Below, piece after piece: positions 42,506-52,305 of a stretch of DNA of 64,000 nucleotides; position 1 is the stretch's first letter, and each line of letters begins with the position of its first letter. Origin of the DNA: Kordia sp. SMS9 (GTDB lineage: Bacteria; Bacteroidota; Bacteroidia; Flavobacteriales; Flavobacteriaceae); contig NZ_CP031153.1 in NCBI RefSeq assembly GCF_003352465.1, forward strand, positions 2,842,987 to 2,906,986, written 5' to 3'. The notes below the pieces were generated by a model. The model saw only the letters and a list, made by a program, of their open reading frames with translations. It ran no database searches and was not told the origin of the DNA. Both the position numbers and the translations under genes were made by a program.

Positions 42506-42949
42506 CTATGAATCTAAAATTCTTCGATGATAATTAATCTGCCCCACATGATAACTCAAATGCCATAATAAATGAAGCAACATCAATTCATACGAAGGAA
42601 TTTCTCCGTTTTTTTCTATCGGATATTTTTCTTGTAATTTCTCTTCGGGAAAGTTCATCAACGCTGTCAACACAATTTCTTTTACCTTCGTAATTTCAGC
42701 AAGTAAGGTTGCTTTTGGAACGTTTCTCGTGCTAAATTCCAAGTCGCGCTGACGCACATAATCCGTATTTCCCAAATGTTTGCCAATAAAATGGTTCAGA
42801 TTTCCAATCAAGTGCAAACACAAAGTTCCCGCGCTGTTTGAAATGTTTTCTGTGACTTTCCAAAGAGAAGTTTCCTCTTGATACTGTTCAATTTCAGAAG
42901 TTAAACGATCAATTTCTCTGTCAAAAATTTTTATAAGTGAAGTTTTCAT
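42506..42949 (-). CDS. DinB-like family protein (DUF1572 type)
   Basis: 147 aa. A four-helix bundle pattern with metal-ligand His in HLIGNLNHFIG, LHLLWHLSYHVGQINYHR (last helix HxxH-like); this matches DinB/YfiT-fold thiol-dependent enzymes and hydrolases. The biochemical role of this subgroup is unknown; it is cytoplasmic. Divergent from mazG with about 80 bp between starts. Confidence 0.82.
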   Translation of the reverse strand: MKTSLIKIFDREIDRLTSEIEQYQEETSLWKVTENISNSAGTLCLHLIGNLNHFIGKHLGNTDYVRQRDLEFSTRNVPKATLLAEITKVKEIVLTALMNFPEEKLQEKYPIEKNGEIPSYELMLLHLLWHLSYHVGQINYHRRILDS

Positions 42950-43028
42950 ACCGTATTTTTTATGTATTTAAAAGTACAAAGATTGTTTCTAAAATACCTA
43001 GTTTTGTTATTCTTATACAATCCAACTT

Positions 43029-43802
43029 ATGAATTCCAGAAAAGCACAACTTGAAGCCTTTGATCGTTTGTTAACCATTATGGATGAATTGCGCGAGCAA
43101 TGTCCGTGGGATCGTAAGCAAACCTTGCAAACGCTACGTCATTTAACGATTGAAGAAACCTACGAATTGGGCGACGCGATTCTAGAAAATGATTTGGAAG
43201 AAGTCAAAAAAGAATTGGGAGATTTACTTTTGCATATTGTGTTTTACGCGAAAATTGGCAGTGAAACCAAAGATTTTGACATGGCAGATGTAGCCAACGG
43301 AATTTGCGAAAAACTCATCAGTCGTCATCCGCATATTTACGGCGATGTTGAGGTAAATGATGAAGAAGATGTAAAACGCAACTGGGAGAATCTAAAATTA
43401 AAAGAAGGAAAAAAATCAGTTTTAGAAGGTGTTCCGAAAAGTCTGCCTGCATTGGTAAAAGCAAATCGAATTCAAGATAAAGTGGCAGGTGTCGGATTTG
43501 ATTGGGAAGAACCAAATCAAGTGTGGGAAAAGTTAGAAGAAGAACTCTCCGAATTTCAAGAAGAAGTTGCCAAAGGCGATCAACAAGCGATGGAATCCGA
43601 ATTTGGCGATGTACTATTCTCCATGATCAATTATGCACGTTTTCTTAAAATTGATCCTGAAAATGCTTTAGAACGAACCAACAAAAAATTCATCAAACGG
43701 TTTCAATATTTAGAACAAAAAGCTGCTGGACTTGATAAACAGCTATCCGATATGACCTTAGCAGAAATGGACGTTTTTTGGGAAGAAGCTAAAAAACTTT
43801 AA
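43029..43802 (+). CDS. mazG: Nucleoside triphosphate pyrophosphohydrolase MazG
   Basis: 257 aa with two MazG domains, as in E. coli. CPWDRKQTLQTLRHLTIEETYELGDAI and VKKELGDLLLHIVFYAKIG form the first EExxE/ExxD site; VWEKLEEELSEFQEEV and ESEFGDVLFSMINYARFL form the second. It hydrolyses all NTPs to NMP and PPi, a house-cleaning and stress function in the cytoplasm. Followed by a 639-bp repeat array with no gene. Confidence 0.93.
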   Translation: MNSRKAQLEAFDRLLTIMDELREQCPWDRKQTLQTLRHLTIEETYELGDAILENDLEEVKKELGDLLLHIVFYAKIGSETKDFDMADVANGICEKLISRHPHIYGDVEVNDEEDVKRNWENLKLKEGKKSVLEGVPKSLPALVKANRIQDKVAGVGFDWEEPNQVWEKLEEELSEFQEEVAKGDQQAMESEFGDVLFSMINYARFLKIDPENALERTNKKFIKRFQYLEQKAAGLDKQLSDMTLAEMDVFWEEAKKL

Positions 43803-44260
43803 ATTTCAAATGCTAAATTATAAATGTTGAATTTTAAATTACTTCGTTCTAAGACACTAAATTGCTTCAAATAATATAACGTCATTTCGAGTGGTTTTCT
43901 GTCATATCGAGCGCAATTGAGATAGATATAAAATTGTATCGAGAAGTATTCTGAAACTCTAAATTTCAAATGTTGAATTTTAATTACTTCGTTCTAAGAC
44001 ACTAAATTACTTCAAATAATATAACGTCACTTCGAGTGGTTTTATGTCATATTGAGCGCAGTCGAAATAGATATAAAATTGTATCGAGAAGTATTCTGAA
44101 ACTCTAAATTTCAAATGCTAAATTATAAATGTTGAATTTTAAATTACTTCGTTCTAAGACACTAAATTACTTCAAATAATATAACGTCATTTCGAGTGAT
44201 TTTATGTCATATTGAGCGCAGTCGAAATAGACATAAAATTGTATCGAGAAGTACTTTTTT
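43803..44260. repeat. Three-copy tandem repeat, about 160 bp
   Basis: ACTTCGTTCTAAGACACTAAATT recurs at 43841, 43986 and 44146 (145 and 160 bp apart; the first interval lacks about 15 bp). Each copy also has AACGTCA.TTCGAGTG, GTCATAT.GAGCGCA and TTGTATCGAGAAGTA. Not a CRISPR: no short identical repeats with unique spacers. No coding capacity. Confidence 0.85.
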
Positions 44261-44340
44261 TTGCAATTGTTTTTAGCTTTTTATGCGATGCTGAATCAAT
44301 TTCAGCATGACGGAAGAAATAATAAAAAAGGCGAATACGC

Positions 44341-44365
44341 AAAAAACCGTTTCAAACGAAACGGT
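44341..44365 (-). terminator. Terminator of the DUF349 gene
   Basis: ACCGTTTC, loop AAAC, GAAACGGT; read on the minus strand the stem is followed by six T. It lies about 75 bp after the DUF349 stop codon. Confidence 0.75.
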
Positions 44366-44441
44366 CTTACATTTTTATATCTACGAGCATTGAGCTTGTC
44401 GAAATGCGAAATACAAAACATCTCAATACTCAATACTAAAA

Positions 44442-46511
44442 TTAAAGCGATCGCAACTGCTGCAATTTCGCTTTCCAAGTATCTAAATTTCTCTTGTGTT
44501 TGTCAATATCATGATGTACTTTTTTCAACATCGGACTGTTGGAAGACGAGTTGGAAAAGAATTGCAAGTTGTTTTCTAACTGACGAATTTCACCTGAAAT
44601 TTCATCAATTTTTCTGCGAATAAATATAATTTCCGAATTGATTTTCGCTTGATCTAAATTTTCCAAACGATTGCTATACTTGATCAATTCCGATTCTTGC
44701 TTGTCAATATTCATCTTATTAAACAAACCGTCCACCACTTTATTGAACTTATTGTCAATATTCTTTTTGTTGTAGGGAACTCTACCAATCGTTTTCCAAG
44801 CAGCAATTTTAGATTGTATAACAGCAATATCTACTTTTGTGTCGCCTGATAATTCCAAAGCTTGTATATCCGCCAAAAATGCTTCTTTCTTTTCTAATGC
44901 TTCCACTTCTTCGGCATTGGCAGCATTTTTCTGTGCATGCAAGCGATCAAAATAGTGATTACAAGCGGTTTTAAACTGTTTCCAAATTTTATCAGAGATC
45001 TTTTTAGGTACATGTCCAATCTTTTTCCAATCGGCTTGTACTTTCTTCATTTTTGGTGTCACATCTGACCAATCGTCGCTATCTTTTAACGATTCTGCCA
45101 ATTCGATCAATGCCATTTTTTTGGCTAAATTGTCTTGTTGTTCTTTCTTCAACGATTTGTAAAATGCATTCTTATTGGCATTAAACTCACGAACCGCTTG
45201 CTTGAATTTAGCCCAGGTTTCTTCATTCACTTTCAGCGGAACTTTCCCTGCATTAAAAAACGCTTCACGCAGCTTTTCAATTTCTTTAATTTTATTTTGC
45301 CACTGATTGTGTACGTTATAATTTCCTCCAGAAATTTCCTTGATCTTCGCAATAATTTCTTCTTTTACGACTAAATTTTGCTCATAAATCTGATCAATAT
45401 TTTTAAAATATTCTTGACGACGATCGTGAATCACTTTTGTAGCCGCACTAAAACGATTCCAAATTTCTTCGCGTAACTCTTTGGCTACCGGACCGACTTC
45501 TTCTTTCCAGAGTCGGTGTAAATTTTGCAATTCGCGGAACGCATGCATTACATTTTCTTCCGCTGCCAATTCTTCTGCGCGCGCCACAATCTTTTCTTTT
45601 TCTTCGTAATTACGCTTAAAATCTAAATCGCGCAGATCTCTATTTAAGTGTAAAAAGTCGTAAAAACGCTCAATATGGTGATGATATGTTTTCCAAACAT
45701 TATTGTATTGCGCTTTCGGAATTGGGCCAGCGTTGCGCCAATCTTCTTGAATTTGCTTAAAGTGTTTGTACGTCGTATTGATATTTTCTTCCACATTTAG
45801 CAAGCCTTTCAACTCTTCAATCAACGCCAAACGTCTTTCTAAATTTGCATGTAAATCTTTCTCTAAATTCTTGTAGTATTCGTTGCGTTTGCTTCGATAT
45901 TCGTTATACGCAACATTGAATCTTCCCTTGATCGGTAGGGAAAAATGAAAATCGATGATATTTCCACCTTCAGCTAAAAACTCTTCTTTTCGCTGCTCTA
46001 AGACTTCCGTAAACTTTTGGTTGAACTCCGATTTGATGCTTTCTACATGCTCTTTAATCGCTTGCACTTTTTCATTGCGAACCAATTTTTCCAATTCGTC
46101 TACCAAAGCATCTTTCGTCATAGAATGGTAATCCAACATTGGAATTTCATGACGCACATTCGCACTTTCATCTTCAGCTTCTTCGGCTGCATTGTCTTGC
46201 ACTTCCTCAACAGCTTCTTGATGTTCTTCAATGGTTTGCTCAGTATCTTCTAGTTCAGTCTCAGTCTCAGTTTTGGCTTCACCATCAGTTGCAGTATCAC
46301 TTTCGACTTCAGTTGTAGTCTCAGTTTCCGTCGTAGCTTCTACAGTATTTTCGGTTTCAACTTCAATTTCAGCCTCGAGTTCAACTTCACGTTCATTAGT
46401 TTCAATTTCGAGTTCATTTTCAACTTCATTCTCTGCTTCGTTGGTTGCTTGTGCTTCTAAATTTCCTTCTGCATCTTCGTGCAGGTTATCATCTTTTTCT
46501 TCTAACATCAT
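44442..46511 (-). CDS. DUF349 domain protein with acidic low-complexity N-terminus
   Basis: 689 aa. Residues about 5-120 are Glu/Thr/Val-rich low complexity (NEREVELEAEIEVETENTV), probably disordered. The rest holds about five DUF349 repeats, recognisable by W-x-x-I/A-G-x-V/I-P (WRNAGPIPKAQYNNVWKTY, FFNAGKVPLKVNEETWAKF, WKKIGHVPKKISDKIWKQF, WKTIGRVPYNKKNIDNKF), and ends in a coiled coil. Family function is unknown; cytoplasmic. Shared architecture across Flavobacteriaceae. A -7 region lies in the 117 bp before the next gene. The upstream gene aroE is on the same strand but separated by that gap. Confidence 0.88.
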   Translation of the reverse strand: MMLEEKDDNLHEDAEGNLEAQATNEAENEVENELEIETNEREVELEAEIEVETENTVEATTETETTTEVESDTATDGEAKTETETELEDTEQTIEEHQEAVEEVQDNAAEEAEDESANVRHEIPMLDYHSMTKDALVDELEKLVRNEKVQAIKEHVESIKSEFNQKFTEVLEQRKEEFLAEGGNIIDFHFSLPIKGRFNVAYNEYRSKRNEYYKNLEKDLHANLERRLALIEELKGLLNVEENINTTYKHFKQIQEDWRNAGPIPKAQYNNVWKTYHHHIERFYDFLHLNRDLRDLDFKRNYEEKEKIVARAEELAAEENVMHAFRELQNLHRLWKEEVGPVAKELREEIWNRFSAATKVIHDRRQEYFKNIDQIYEQNLVVKEEIIAKIKEISGGNYNVHNQWQNKIKEIEKLREAFFNAGKVPLKVNEETWAKFKQAVREFNANKNAFYKSLKKEQQDNLAKKMALIELAESLKDSDDWSDVTPKMKKVQADWKKIGHVPKKISDKIWKQFKTACNHYFDRLHAQKNAANAEEVEALEKKEAFLADIQALELSGDTKVDIAVIQSKIAAWKTIGRVPYNKKNIDNKFNKVVDGLFNKMNIDKQESELIKYSNRLENLDQAKINSEIIFIRRKIDEISGEIRQLENNLQFFSNSSSNSPMLKKVHHDIDKHKRNLDTWKAKLQQLRSL

Positions 46512-46628
46512 TGTAAATGTTTGGGTTCTTTTTCACGCTTTAAGTACCGAAGATACTAACAAGAAACAAAACGACAAAGTTTTACAGATGCGAAACTGCT
46601 ATAATTGCAGTAAAAAGTGTAATTTTTT

Positions 46629-47390
46629 TTAAGAATTCCATATTTTCCAAGCCTTTTCTGCTTGAAACTCTAACATTTTGGATCCATTCACAATTTGTGC
46701 GCCTTGCAAACGCCCAAGTTTTAAAAAGGTAGTTTCTGACGGATTGTAAATTAAATCGAAGAACAAAAAATCTTTGGAAACATATTTGTAAGGAATGTCT
46801 GGACAATCTTCGATTTTTGGAAAAGTGCCCAACGGTGTACAATTCACAATAATTGGATGCGATTTCATGATGTTTTCACTCAAATCTTGATACGAAATCG
46901 ACTGTTTGTTTTTTGGCTTTCGCGAAACGTATTTGTAGTCAATATCCAATTCTTCAAAAACGAATGCAATCGCTTTAGATGCGCCACCGGTACCGAGAAT
47001 CAACGCTTTTTTATGCTGCTGTTTTAAATGTGGCTTGAGCGATTTTTTAAATCCGTAACAATCCGTATTGTAGCCTTTTAAAGAACCATCTTCCATGACT
47101 TTGATCGTGTTTACAGCTCCTATTTTTTTGGCTTTTTTGTGTAATTTGTCTAAGTGAGGAATTACAGCTTCTTTGTACGGAATTGTAACATTCATCCCTT
47201 TAATATTGCGGTTTTCTTGAAAAATTTTCGGAAAATCTTCTATCGTAGGAATGTCAAAATTGGTATAAAAATGATCGTTGAGTTGTAGGTTTTTGAATTT
47301 TCTTGAAAAATAACCTCTCGAAAACGAGTAGGCAATGTGTCTTCCTAACAATCCGAAGAGTGATTTATATCTTTTTAGTTCGTTTTCCAT
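46629..47390 (-). CDS. aroE: Shikimate dehydrogenase
   Basis: 253 aa. FGLLGRHIAYSFSRGYF (substrate Ser pair), GMNVTIPYKEAVIPHLD (catalytic Lys), GAVNTIK, GYNTDCYGF (catalytic Asp) and ALILGTGGASKAIAFVF (NADP loop) are all present. It reduces 3-dehydroshikimate in aromatic amino-acid biosynthesis. Its first 26 bp overlap the end of the DUF368 gene in another frame, so translation is coupled. Confidence 0.94.
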   Translation of the reverse strand: MENELKRYKSLFGLLGRHIAYSFSRGYFSRKFKNLQLNDHFYTNFDIPTIEDFPKIFQENRNIKGMNVTIPYKEAVIPHLDKLHKKAKKIGAVNTIKVMEDGSLKGYNTDCYGFKKSLKPHLKQQHKKALILGTGGASKAIAFVFEELDIDYKYVSRKPKNKQSISYQDLSENIMKSHPIIVNCTPLGTFPKIEDCPDIPYKYVSKDFLFFDLIYNPSETTFLKLGRLQGAQIVNGSKMLEFQAEKAWKIWNS

Positions 47391-48381
47391 ACCAATCTAA
47401 AGCTAAAACAATGGTTATCCCAAATACAACAAAAAATAAAGCAATCCACGTTTCGCTTGACCCAACATCAGGCATAAAACGTTTGTAGTTTTCAATGATT
47501 TCTCTTCCGTTAGAATCTAACAAGGTAGCACCGAGTTCGTCCGTTTTATACACTTCTTCTTTCCACGGCCAAACAACACCTAACGAGCCAGAAATAAAGC
47601 CAATAATGACGGCGGTTGTTAAGTGTTTGAAGTGTTTTAAAACATAATTTAATAGATGCGATAATGTAACCAATCCTACGGCAGAACCCACCGTAAAAAC
47701 ACCCAATACTTTGAGATCGCGAATGCGTTCAGGATTCTTGATAAAGTCAAAACTTCCTTGAAGTATTTCTGCAATGGTATCATACAATGCGTTTACCGAA
47801 TCGACAAGCAACAGCACATAATTGCCCAATAAAATTAGAATGAACGAACCAGAAAGTCCTGGTAAGGTCATTCCAGAAACACTGATAATTCCACAAATAA
47901 ATACAAAACCTAAATGATCATTCTCCGTGGCAGGATTCATTAAACTGATAGCAACACCGATCAAAGCACCTACAAGTATACCAATAATAGTTCTACGATT
48001 CCAATGTTTAAAATCTTTTCCGATGTAGTAAATAGAACCGAGAATCATCCCAAAAAACGCCGCCCACACATAGAGTTTGTAATGCTGAATGAAATAATCT
48101 AATATTTTGGAAACGCTAAAATAACTGATCAACATTCCCAAAATAAGCAATCCTAAAAAACGCCCGTTGATGTAGCGTGCAAAACTTTTAAAACGTCCAT
48201 TAAATAGAAATTTGAACGCTTTGCCATTAATCCGCTGTAGCGAAAAAATAAATTCTTCATAAAAGCCTGCCACAAATGCTACGACACCTCCTGAAACACC
48301 TGGAACTTTGTTCGCTGCGCCCATTGCCAATCCTTTGACAATTAGTAAGATTTTATCTTTGAGCGTTCGTGTGCTTTCCAT
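47365..48381 (-). CDS. DUF368 membrane protein
   Basis: 338 aa with about eight helices. LLIVKGLAMGAANKVPGVSGGVVAFVAGFYEEFI and LPGLSGSFILILLGNYVLLL are the two DUF368 motifs, which form inverted repeats. DUF368 proteins (PopT-type) have recently been linked to undecaprenyl phosphate recycling across the membrane; that role here is by homology only. It ends inside aroE and follows its paralogue by six bases. Confidence 0.9.
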   Translation of the reverse strand: MESTRTLKDKILLIVKGLAMGAANKVPGVSGGVVAFVAGFYEEFIFSLQRINGKAFKFLFNGRFKSFARYINGRFLGLLILGMLISYFSVSKILDYFIQHYKLYVWAAFFGMILGSIYYIGKDFKHWNRRTIIGILVGALIGVAISLMNPATENDHLGFVFICGIISVSGMTLPGLSGSFILILLGNYVLLLVDSVNALYDTIAEILQGSFDFIKNPERIRDLKVLGVFTVGSAVGLVTLSHLLNYVLKHFKHLTTAVIIGFISGSLGVVWPWKEEVYKTDELGATLLDSNGREIIENYKRFMPDVGSSETWIALFFVVFGITIVLALDWYGKRTKKI

Positions 48382-48387
48382 GAAGTT

Positions 48388-49335
48388 TTAGATGTGTTTT
48401 GGTTCTTTTGTAGTGGCGAGTTTTTCCATGATGAAGATCGTTAAAAATCCAACAATCATCAATCCGATAGCAAATAAAAGTTTGGATTCTCCTTGACCGA
48501 TGTCTTCAAAAGTGGTTGGCAAGATGCTTTTTCCATATACATTTACTTCTGCTCCATGCGAGTCGATTCGTGTACCATCAATCACTTTCCACGGCCAAAT
48601 TTTGTTCAAAGAACCTAAAATAAAGCCTGTTAAAATGGCAAATGTGATGTTTTTATAATTACTGAATAACCATTTTAATAGTTTTGAAAATAGCAATAAA
48701 CCAATGATCGCGCCTGCGCCAAAAATAGCAATCAGTTTTAAATCTCTGTTGTTAATTGCAGTTAAAACAGGTTCGTATGCGCCCAACAAAACTAGGATAA
48801 ACGCACCTGAAATTCCTGGGAGAATCATGGCGCAAATTGCCAAAGCTCCAGCGATGAATAGAAACCAATTGGCGTCCACACTTTCGGTGCCGCGCGGTAA
48901 GGTTGTAATGTAATAGGCGAGTGCTGCTGCTAAAGCAAAACCAAGAATTGTTTTCCAGTCCCACTGTTTGATTTCTTTTCCGATAAATAAAATACTGGCT
49001 ACGACCAATCCGAAGAAAAACGACCATAATAAGATGGGTTCGCTATTCAGTAAGGATTTGATGAGTTTGGCTAAGGATAGAATACTAATTGCGATTCCGA
49101 GAAGTAAGGCTACTAAGAAATTTCCGTTCAGTTGTGTCCACGCCGCTTTGATTCCTTCTTTGCGAAGCGTTTTAAACAAACCAACATTGATATTATTAAT
49201 AGACGTAATGAGTTCTTCGTAAATTCCTGAAATAAAAGCGATGGTTCCTCCTGAAACGCCGGGCACTACATCTGCCGCGCCCATGGCTAATCCTTTGAAA
49301 GTAATGATCAAGTAATCGAATAGATTTCTATTCAT
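48388..49335 (-). CDS. DUF368 membrane protein (tandem paralogue)
   Basis: 315 aa. ITFKGLAMGAADVVPGVSGGTIAFISGIYEELI and LPGISGAFILVLLGAYEPVL show the same two motifs with canonical VPGVSGGT. It is the better-conserved copy: the downstream paralogue has KVPGVSGGV and lower similarity. Tandem DUF368 pairs suggest a hetero-oligomer or divergent substrates. Together with aroE they form a three-gene unit. Confidence 0.9.
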   Translation of the reverse strand: MNRNLFDYLIITFKGLAMGAADVVPGVSGGTIAFISGIYEELITSINNINVGLFKTLRKEGIKAAWTQLNGNFLVALLLGIAISILSLAKLIKSLLNSEPILLWSFFFGLVVASILFIGKEIKQWDWKTILGFALAAALAYYITTLPRGTESVDANWFLFIAGALAICAMILPGISGAFILVLLGAYEPVLTAINNRDLKLIAIFGAGAIIGLLLFSKLLKWLFSNYKNITFAILTGFILGSLNKIWPWKVIDGTRIDSHGAEVNVYGKSILPTTFEDIGQGESKLLFAIGLMIVGFLTIFIMEKLATTKEPKHI

Positions 49336-49414
49336 GTGTAGCTAGATTATACGTTTTTGATTGGTACTGAGTTCATCTTTTTTAAAAATGAACGCTACAC
49401 GCAAAAGTATGGAA

Positions 49415-50815
49415 TTATGTGTACGGATTTTTAAATTCTGAAATAATATTTTTTACAGACAAACGCATCACGACACTTGGAAATAATTTTTGAAATAGTA
49501 AGTGTTCTTTAAAGTTGTTGCGCAAGGCATTTTTTAGGTGAAATGTGCCTTTGTTTTGTTCGCCCAAAATAAAATATACACCTGCCAAACGGTATTCGAT
49601 TTTTGAGTTGTCTGGGTAAAATTCCAGTGCTTGCAATAACACGTGCGTACTGTTGCTGTATTCGCCTAAAAGTTTTAAAATATCTGCCCAAGCAATCCAT
49701 GTAGAAAGTTCGTAATTGCCAAGTTCTACTGTTTTTTGGTAGGCAATATCGGCTTCTTCATACAACTGCAAGGCACGATGAATTTCGGCACTTCGTTTCC
49801 AATACGCTACATTTTCTGTGTCAATATTGATGGCTTTGTTGATATAATAGAGTGCTTTTTGATAATTTTCTCGCCCGATGTAATAATCTGTAATCGCAGT
49901 CCAGCCTTTATCTAACAACGGATCTTCATGCACTGTTTTGTAATAACATTTTACAGCCAACTCGTTGTTGCCTAATTTTTCATGGCATTTTCCCATGCGC
50001 AAATACGCAAACGACGTTGGATCGTCTAGTTTTAATGTCACTTCATAATTGTGAATTGCCTCGTTGTAGTTGCCTAATTTTTCTAAAACTTTTCCTTTTT
50101 CTAAATAGGCACCAATAAAATGATCGTCTGCAATGATGGCAAAGTCAAACGCTGCCAATGCTTCTGGATACATTTTTTTCGTGTAGTATTGTTTTCCTAA
50201 TTGATGCCAAGCAACTTCCGAGTATGGATTTTTGTCAATATACTCGTTCAAATAACTGATGGCACCATCAATATCTTCTAAAAATTCAAAACAATAAATG
50301 GTATTGTATAGCGAAGAATAATCGTCAATATCTGACTCAATACACTTCATAAAGTAGCGTTTTGCTTCTTTAAAATCGTCAATAAATAGGTATTCCATTC
50401 CGATCAATGAGTGAACATCGGCAACATCATCACTATATTCTAACGCCATTTTTAGGAGTTCGATTGCTTTGTAATGTTCGTCTCTTTTGGAATAGACATT
50501 TGCTTTTTGAATGTAAATTTCTGCATTAGAAGGTTCTAACGTATACAACGCGTCTAATAACTTTTCAGCTTCGTCGAGTTTGTTTTCAAATACCATCAGT
50601 TCAATTTCCATCAGTTTTAAATTGACGGAACTTGGATGTTGTTCTAGTCCAAATTTGATCGCTTTCTTAGCAAGAGCAACCTTTCCAGCATCTAAATAAT
50701 GGTGTGTGATTTCTTCGAATTCAGCAGCGTCAAAAAAGAAGACATTGTTTGTTTTCAACATCGATTCGAACCTCGAAAGTGCAAAATTTTGATCTTCATT
50801 AGCGCTAAATAGCAT
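49415..50815 (-). CDS. TPR-repeat protein
   Basis: 466 aa, cytoplasmic (no signal peptide). At least ten TPR motifs run from about 60 to 440, for example YKAIELLKMALEYSDD, VAWHQLGKQYYTKKMYPEALAAFDFAI and YLRMGKCHEKLGNNELAVKCYYKTV. The N-terminus (FSANEDQNFALSRFESMLKTN) is conserved in Flavobacteriaceae homologues. A scaffold or adaptor role is inferred; partners unknown. The gene stands 79 bp upstream of the DUF368 pair on the same strand. Confidence 0.85.
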   Translation of the reverse strand: MLFSANEDQNFALSRFESMLKTNNVFFFDAAEFEEITHHYLDAGKVALAKKAIKFGLEQHPSSVNLKLMEIELMVFENKLDEAEKLLDALYTLEPSNAEIYIQKANVYSKRDEHYKAIELLKMALEYSDDVADVHSLIGMEYLFIDDFKEAKRYFMKCIESDIDDYSSLYNTIYCFEFLEDIDGAISYLNEYIDKNPYSEVAWHQLGKQYYTKKMYPEALAAFDFAIIADDHFIGAYLEKGKVLEKLGNYNEAIHNYEVTLKLDDPTSFAYLRMGKCHEKLGNNELAVKCYYKTVHEDPLLDKGWTAITDYYIGRENYQKALYYINKAINIDTENVAYWKRSAEIHRALQLYEEADIAYQKTVELGNYELSTWIAWADILKLLGEYSNSTHVLLQALEFYPDNSKIEYRLAGVYFILGEQNKGTFHLKNALRNNFKEHLLFQKLFPSVVMRLSVKNIISEFKNPYT

Positions 50816-51014
50816 AGGCAGTTTGTACTTTTAGTTTTCTGTTACTTTAAATGTAGTTGATGTTCTTATTGATTTGAGGACGTGTGTCCAATTGTTTTCA
50901 ACAAAGTAATCAACAACTACTTTTTGTTTCTCGTTTGGTATTGATTTGGTTGTTAGTTTGTTGCTTTGGTATTGGCAGATTGTATGGATAGCAATAACGC
51001 TTGCACATGCGGTT

Positions 51015-52199
51015 TTAGTCTGTTATTTTTCGTAAAACTTTCATAATGATGTCACAACCTTTCCTAATTTCTGCTTCAGAAATCGTTAATGGCGGCGTAA
51101 TTCGGACGGCTTTTGGCTCAAAAAGTAGCCAAAATAGGATCAATCCTTCTTCTAAAGATGCTAAAACTACTTGATTTGCGATGTCACCATTCTTCATAAT
51201 AAGCGATAACATGAGTCCTTTTCCGCGAATTTCTTCTATGTATTTGTGTTGTAATAATTCTCTAAATAGTTTTTCTTTTGTAAGCGTTTGTTCCATCAAA
51301 TCACTTTCCGTGATTTCTTGTAAAGTTGCCAAACAGGCAGCCGCAATTACTGGATGACCTCCAAATGTGGTAATATGTCCTAGTTTCGGCTGATCGTACA
51401 ATGAATCCATCATTTCTGCGGAAGCGGTAAACGCGCCAACGGGCATTCCGCCGCCCATTCCTTTTCCCATCACCACAATATCTGGTACGACATTGTAATT
51501 TTGGAATCCGAACAACCTTCCTGTACGTCCAAATCCAGGTTGAATTTCATCTAAAATTAATAAGGCACCAACTTCCTCACAACGTTTTTTAACTTTCGCC
51601 AGATAGTTGTTTTTTGGTGTGATAAATCCTGCGCCACCTTGAATCGTTTCTAAAATAATGCCCGCAGTTTTCGTAGTAATTTTTTCTAAATCGGCTTCGT
51701 TGTTGAATTCTATAAAATGTACATCGGGCAATAAAGGTCGGAATGCACTTTTGCGTTCTTCAAATCCCATCACGCTCATGGCGCCTTGTGTATTTCCGTG
51801 ATAGGCGTGTTTGGCGGCAATCAGTTCGGAACGTCCTGTGAAACGTTTTGCCAACTTCATCGCGCCTTCAATGGCTTCTGTGCCAGAGTTTGTTAGGTAT
51901 GTTTTTTCTAATGGATTTGGTAAATGAGAAGCCAATAATTTTGTCAATTCCACCGCAGATTTTTGTACATATTCTCCATATACCATTACGTGTAAGTATT
52001 GATCTAGCTGATCTTTGATCGCCTTGATAACGCGTGGATGTTTATGTCCCAAACTACACGCTGAAACGCCTGCTACGAAGTCTAAATATGCTTTTTGATT
52101 CGTATCATAAATATAACTTCCGTCTGCATGCGATATTTCCATCGCTAGCGGATGTGGTGTCGTTTGTGCTTGGTATGTGAAAAAATCTTCTTTCATCAA
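51015..52199 (-). CDS. Class III PLP-dependent aminotransferase
   Basis: 394 aa; ATG 52199 or the next codon 52196. YDTNQKAYLDFVAGVSACSLGH, TNSGTEAIEGAMKLAKRFTGR, KHAYHGNTQGAM, ILDEIQPGFGRTG (Asp for the PLP ring) and VVMGKGMGGGMPVGAFTAS (Schiff-base Lys) define the acetylornithine/ornithine/4-aminobutyrate aminotransferase family. Which substrate it uses is not clear; no arginine genes are beside it. Widespread single gene at this place in Flavobacteriaceae, near OstA. Confidence 0.9.
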   Translation of the reverse strand: MMKEDFFTYQAQTTPHPLAMEISHADGSYIYDTNQKAYLDFVAGVSACSLGHKHPRVIKAIKDQLDQYLHVMVYGEYVQKSAVELTKLLASHLPNPLEKTYLTNSGTEAIEGAMKLAKRFTGRSELIAAKHAYHGNTQGAMSVMGFEERKSAFRPLLPDVHFIEFNNEADLEKITTKTAGIILETIQGGAGFITPKNNYLAKVKKRCEEVGALLILDEIQPGFGRTGRLFGFQNYNVVPDIVVMGKGMGGGMPVGAFTASAEMMDSLYDQPKLGHITTFGGHPVIAAACLATLQEITESDLMEQTLTKEKLFRELLQHKYIEEIRGKGLMLSLIMKNGDIANQVVLASLEEGLILFWLLFEPKAVRITPPLTISEAEIRKGCDIIMKVLRKITD

Positions 52200-52305
52200 T
52201 AATAATCTCCTTCAAAATCCTGTTGACAAAGATACAAAGTTAATTACTGTAAATTGATAGGTTTTGTTTTGAGTTTCTGTGTTTGCAGTTACGGATAGAA
52301 GGTGG

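Noticed and set aside
43803..44260. Possible CRISPR-like array
   Set aside because: Repeats are 145-160 bp and identical throughout; no short repeats with unique spacers and no cas genes.
46231..46632. 133-codon Ser/Val-rich plus-strand frame
   Set aside because: Antisense shadow of the acidic low-complexity N-terminus of the DUF349 protein.
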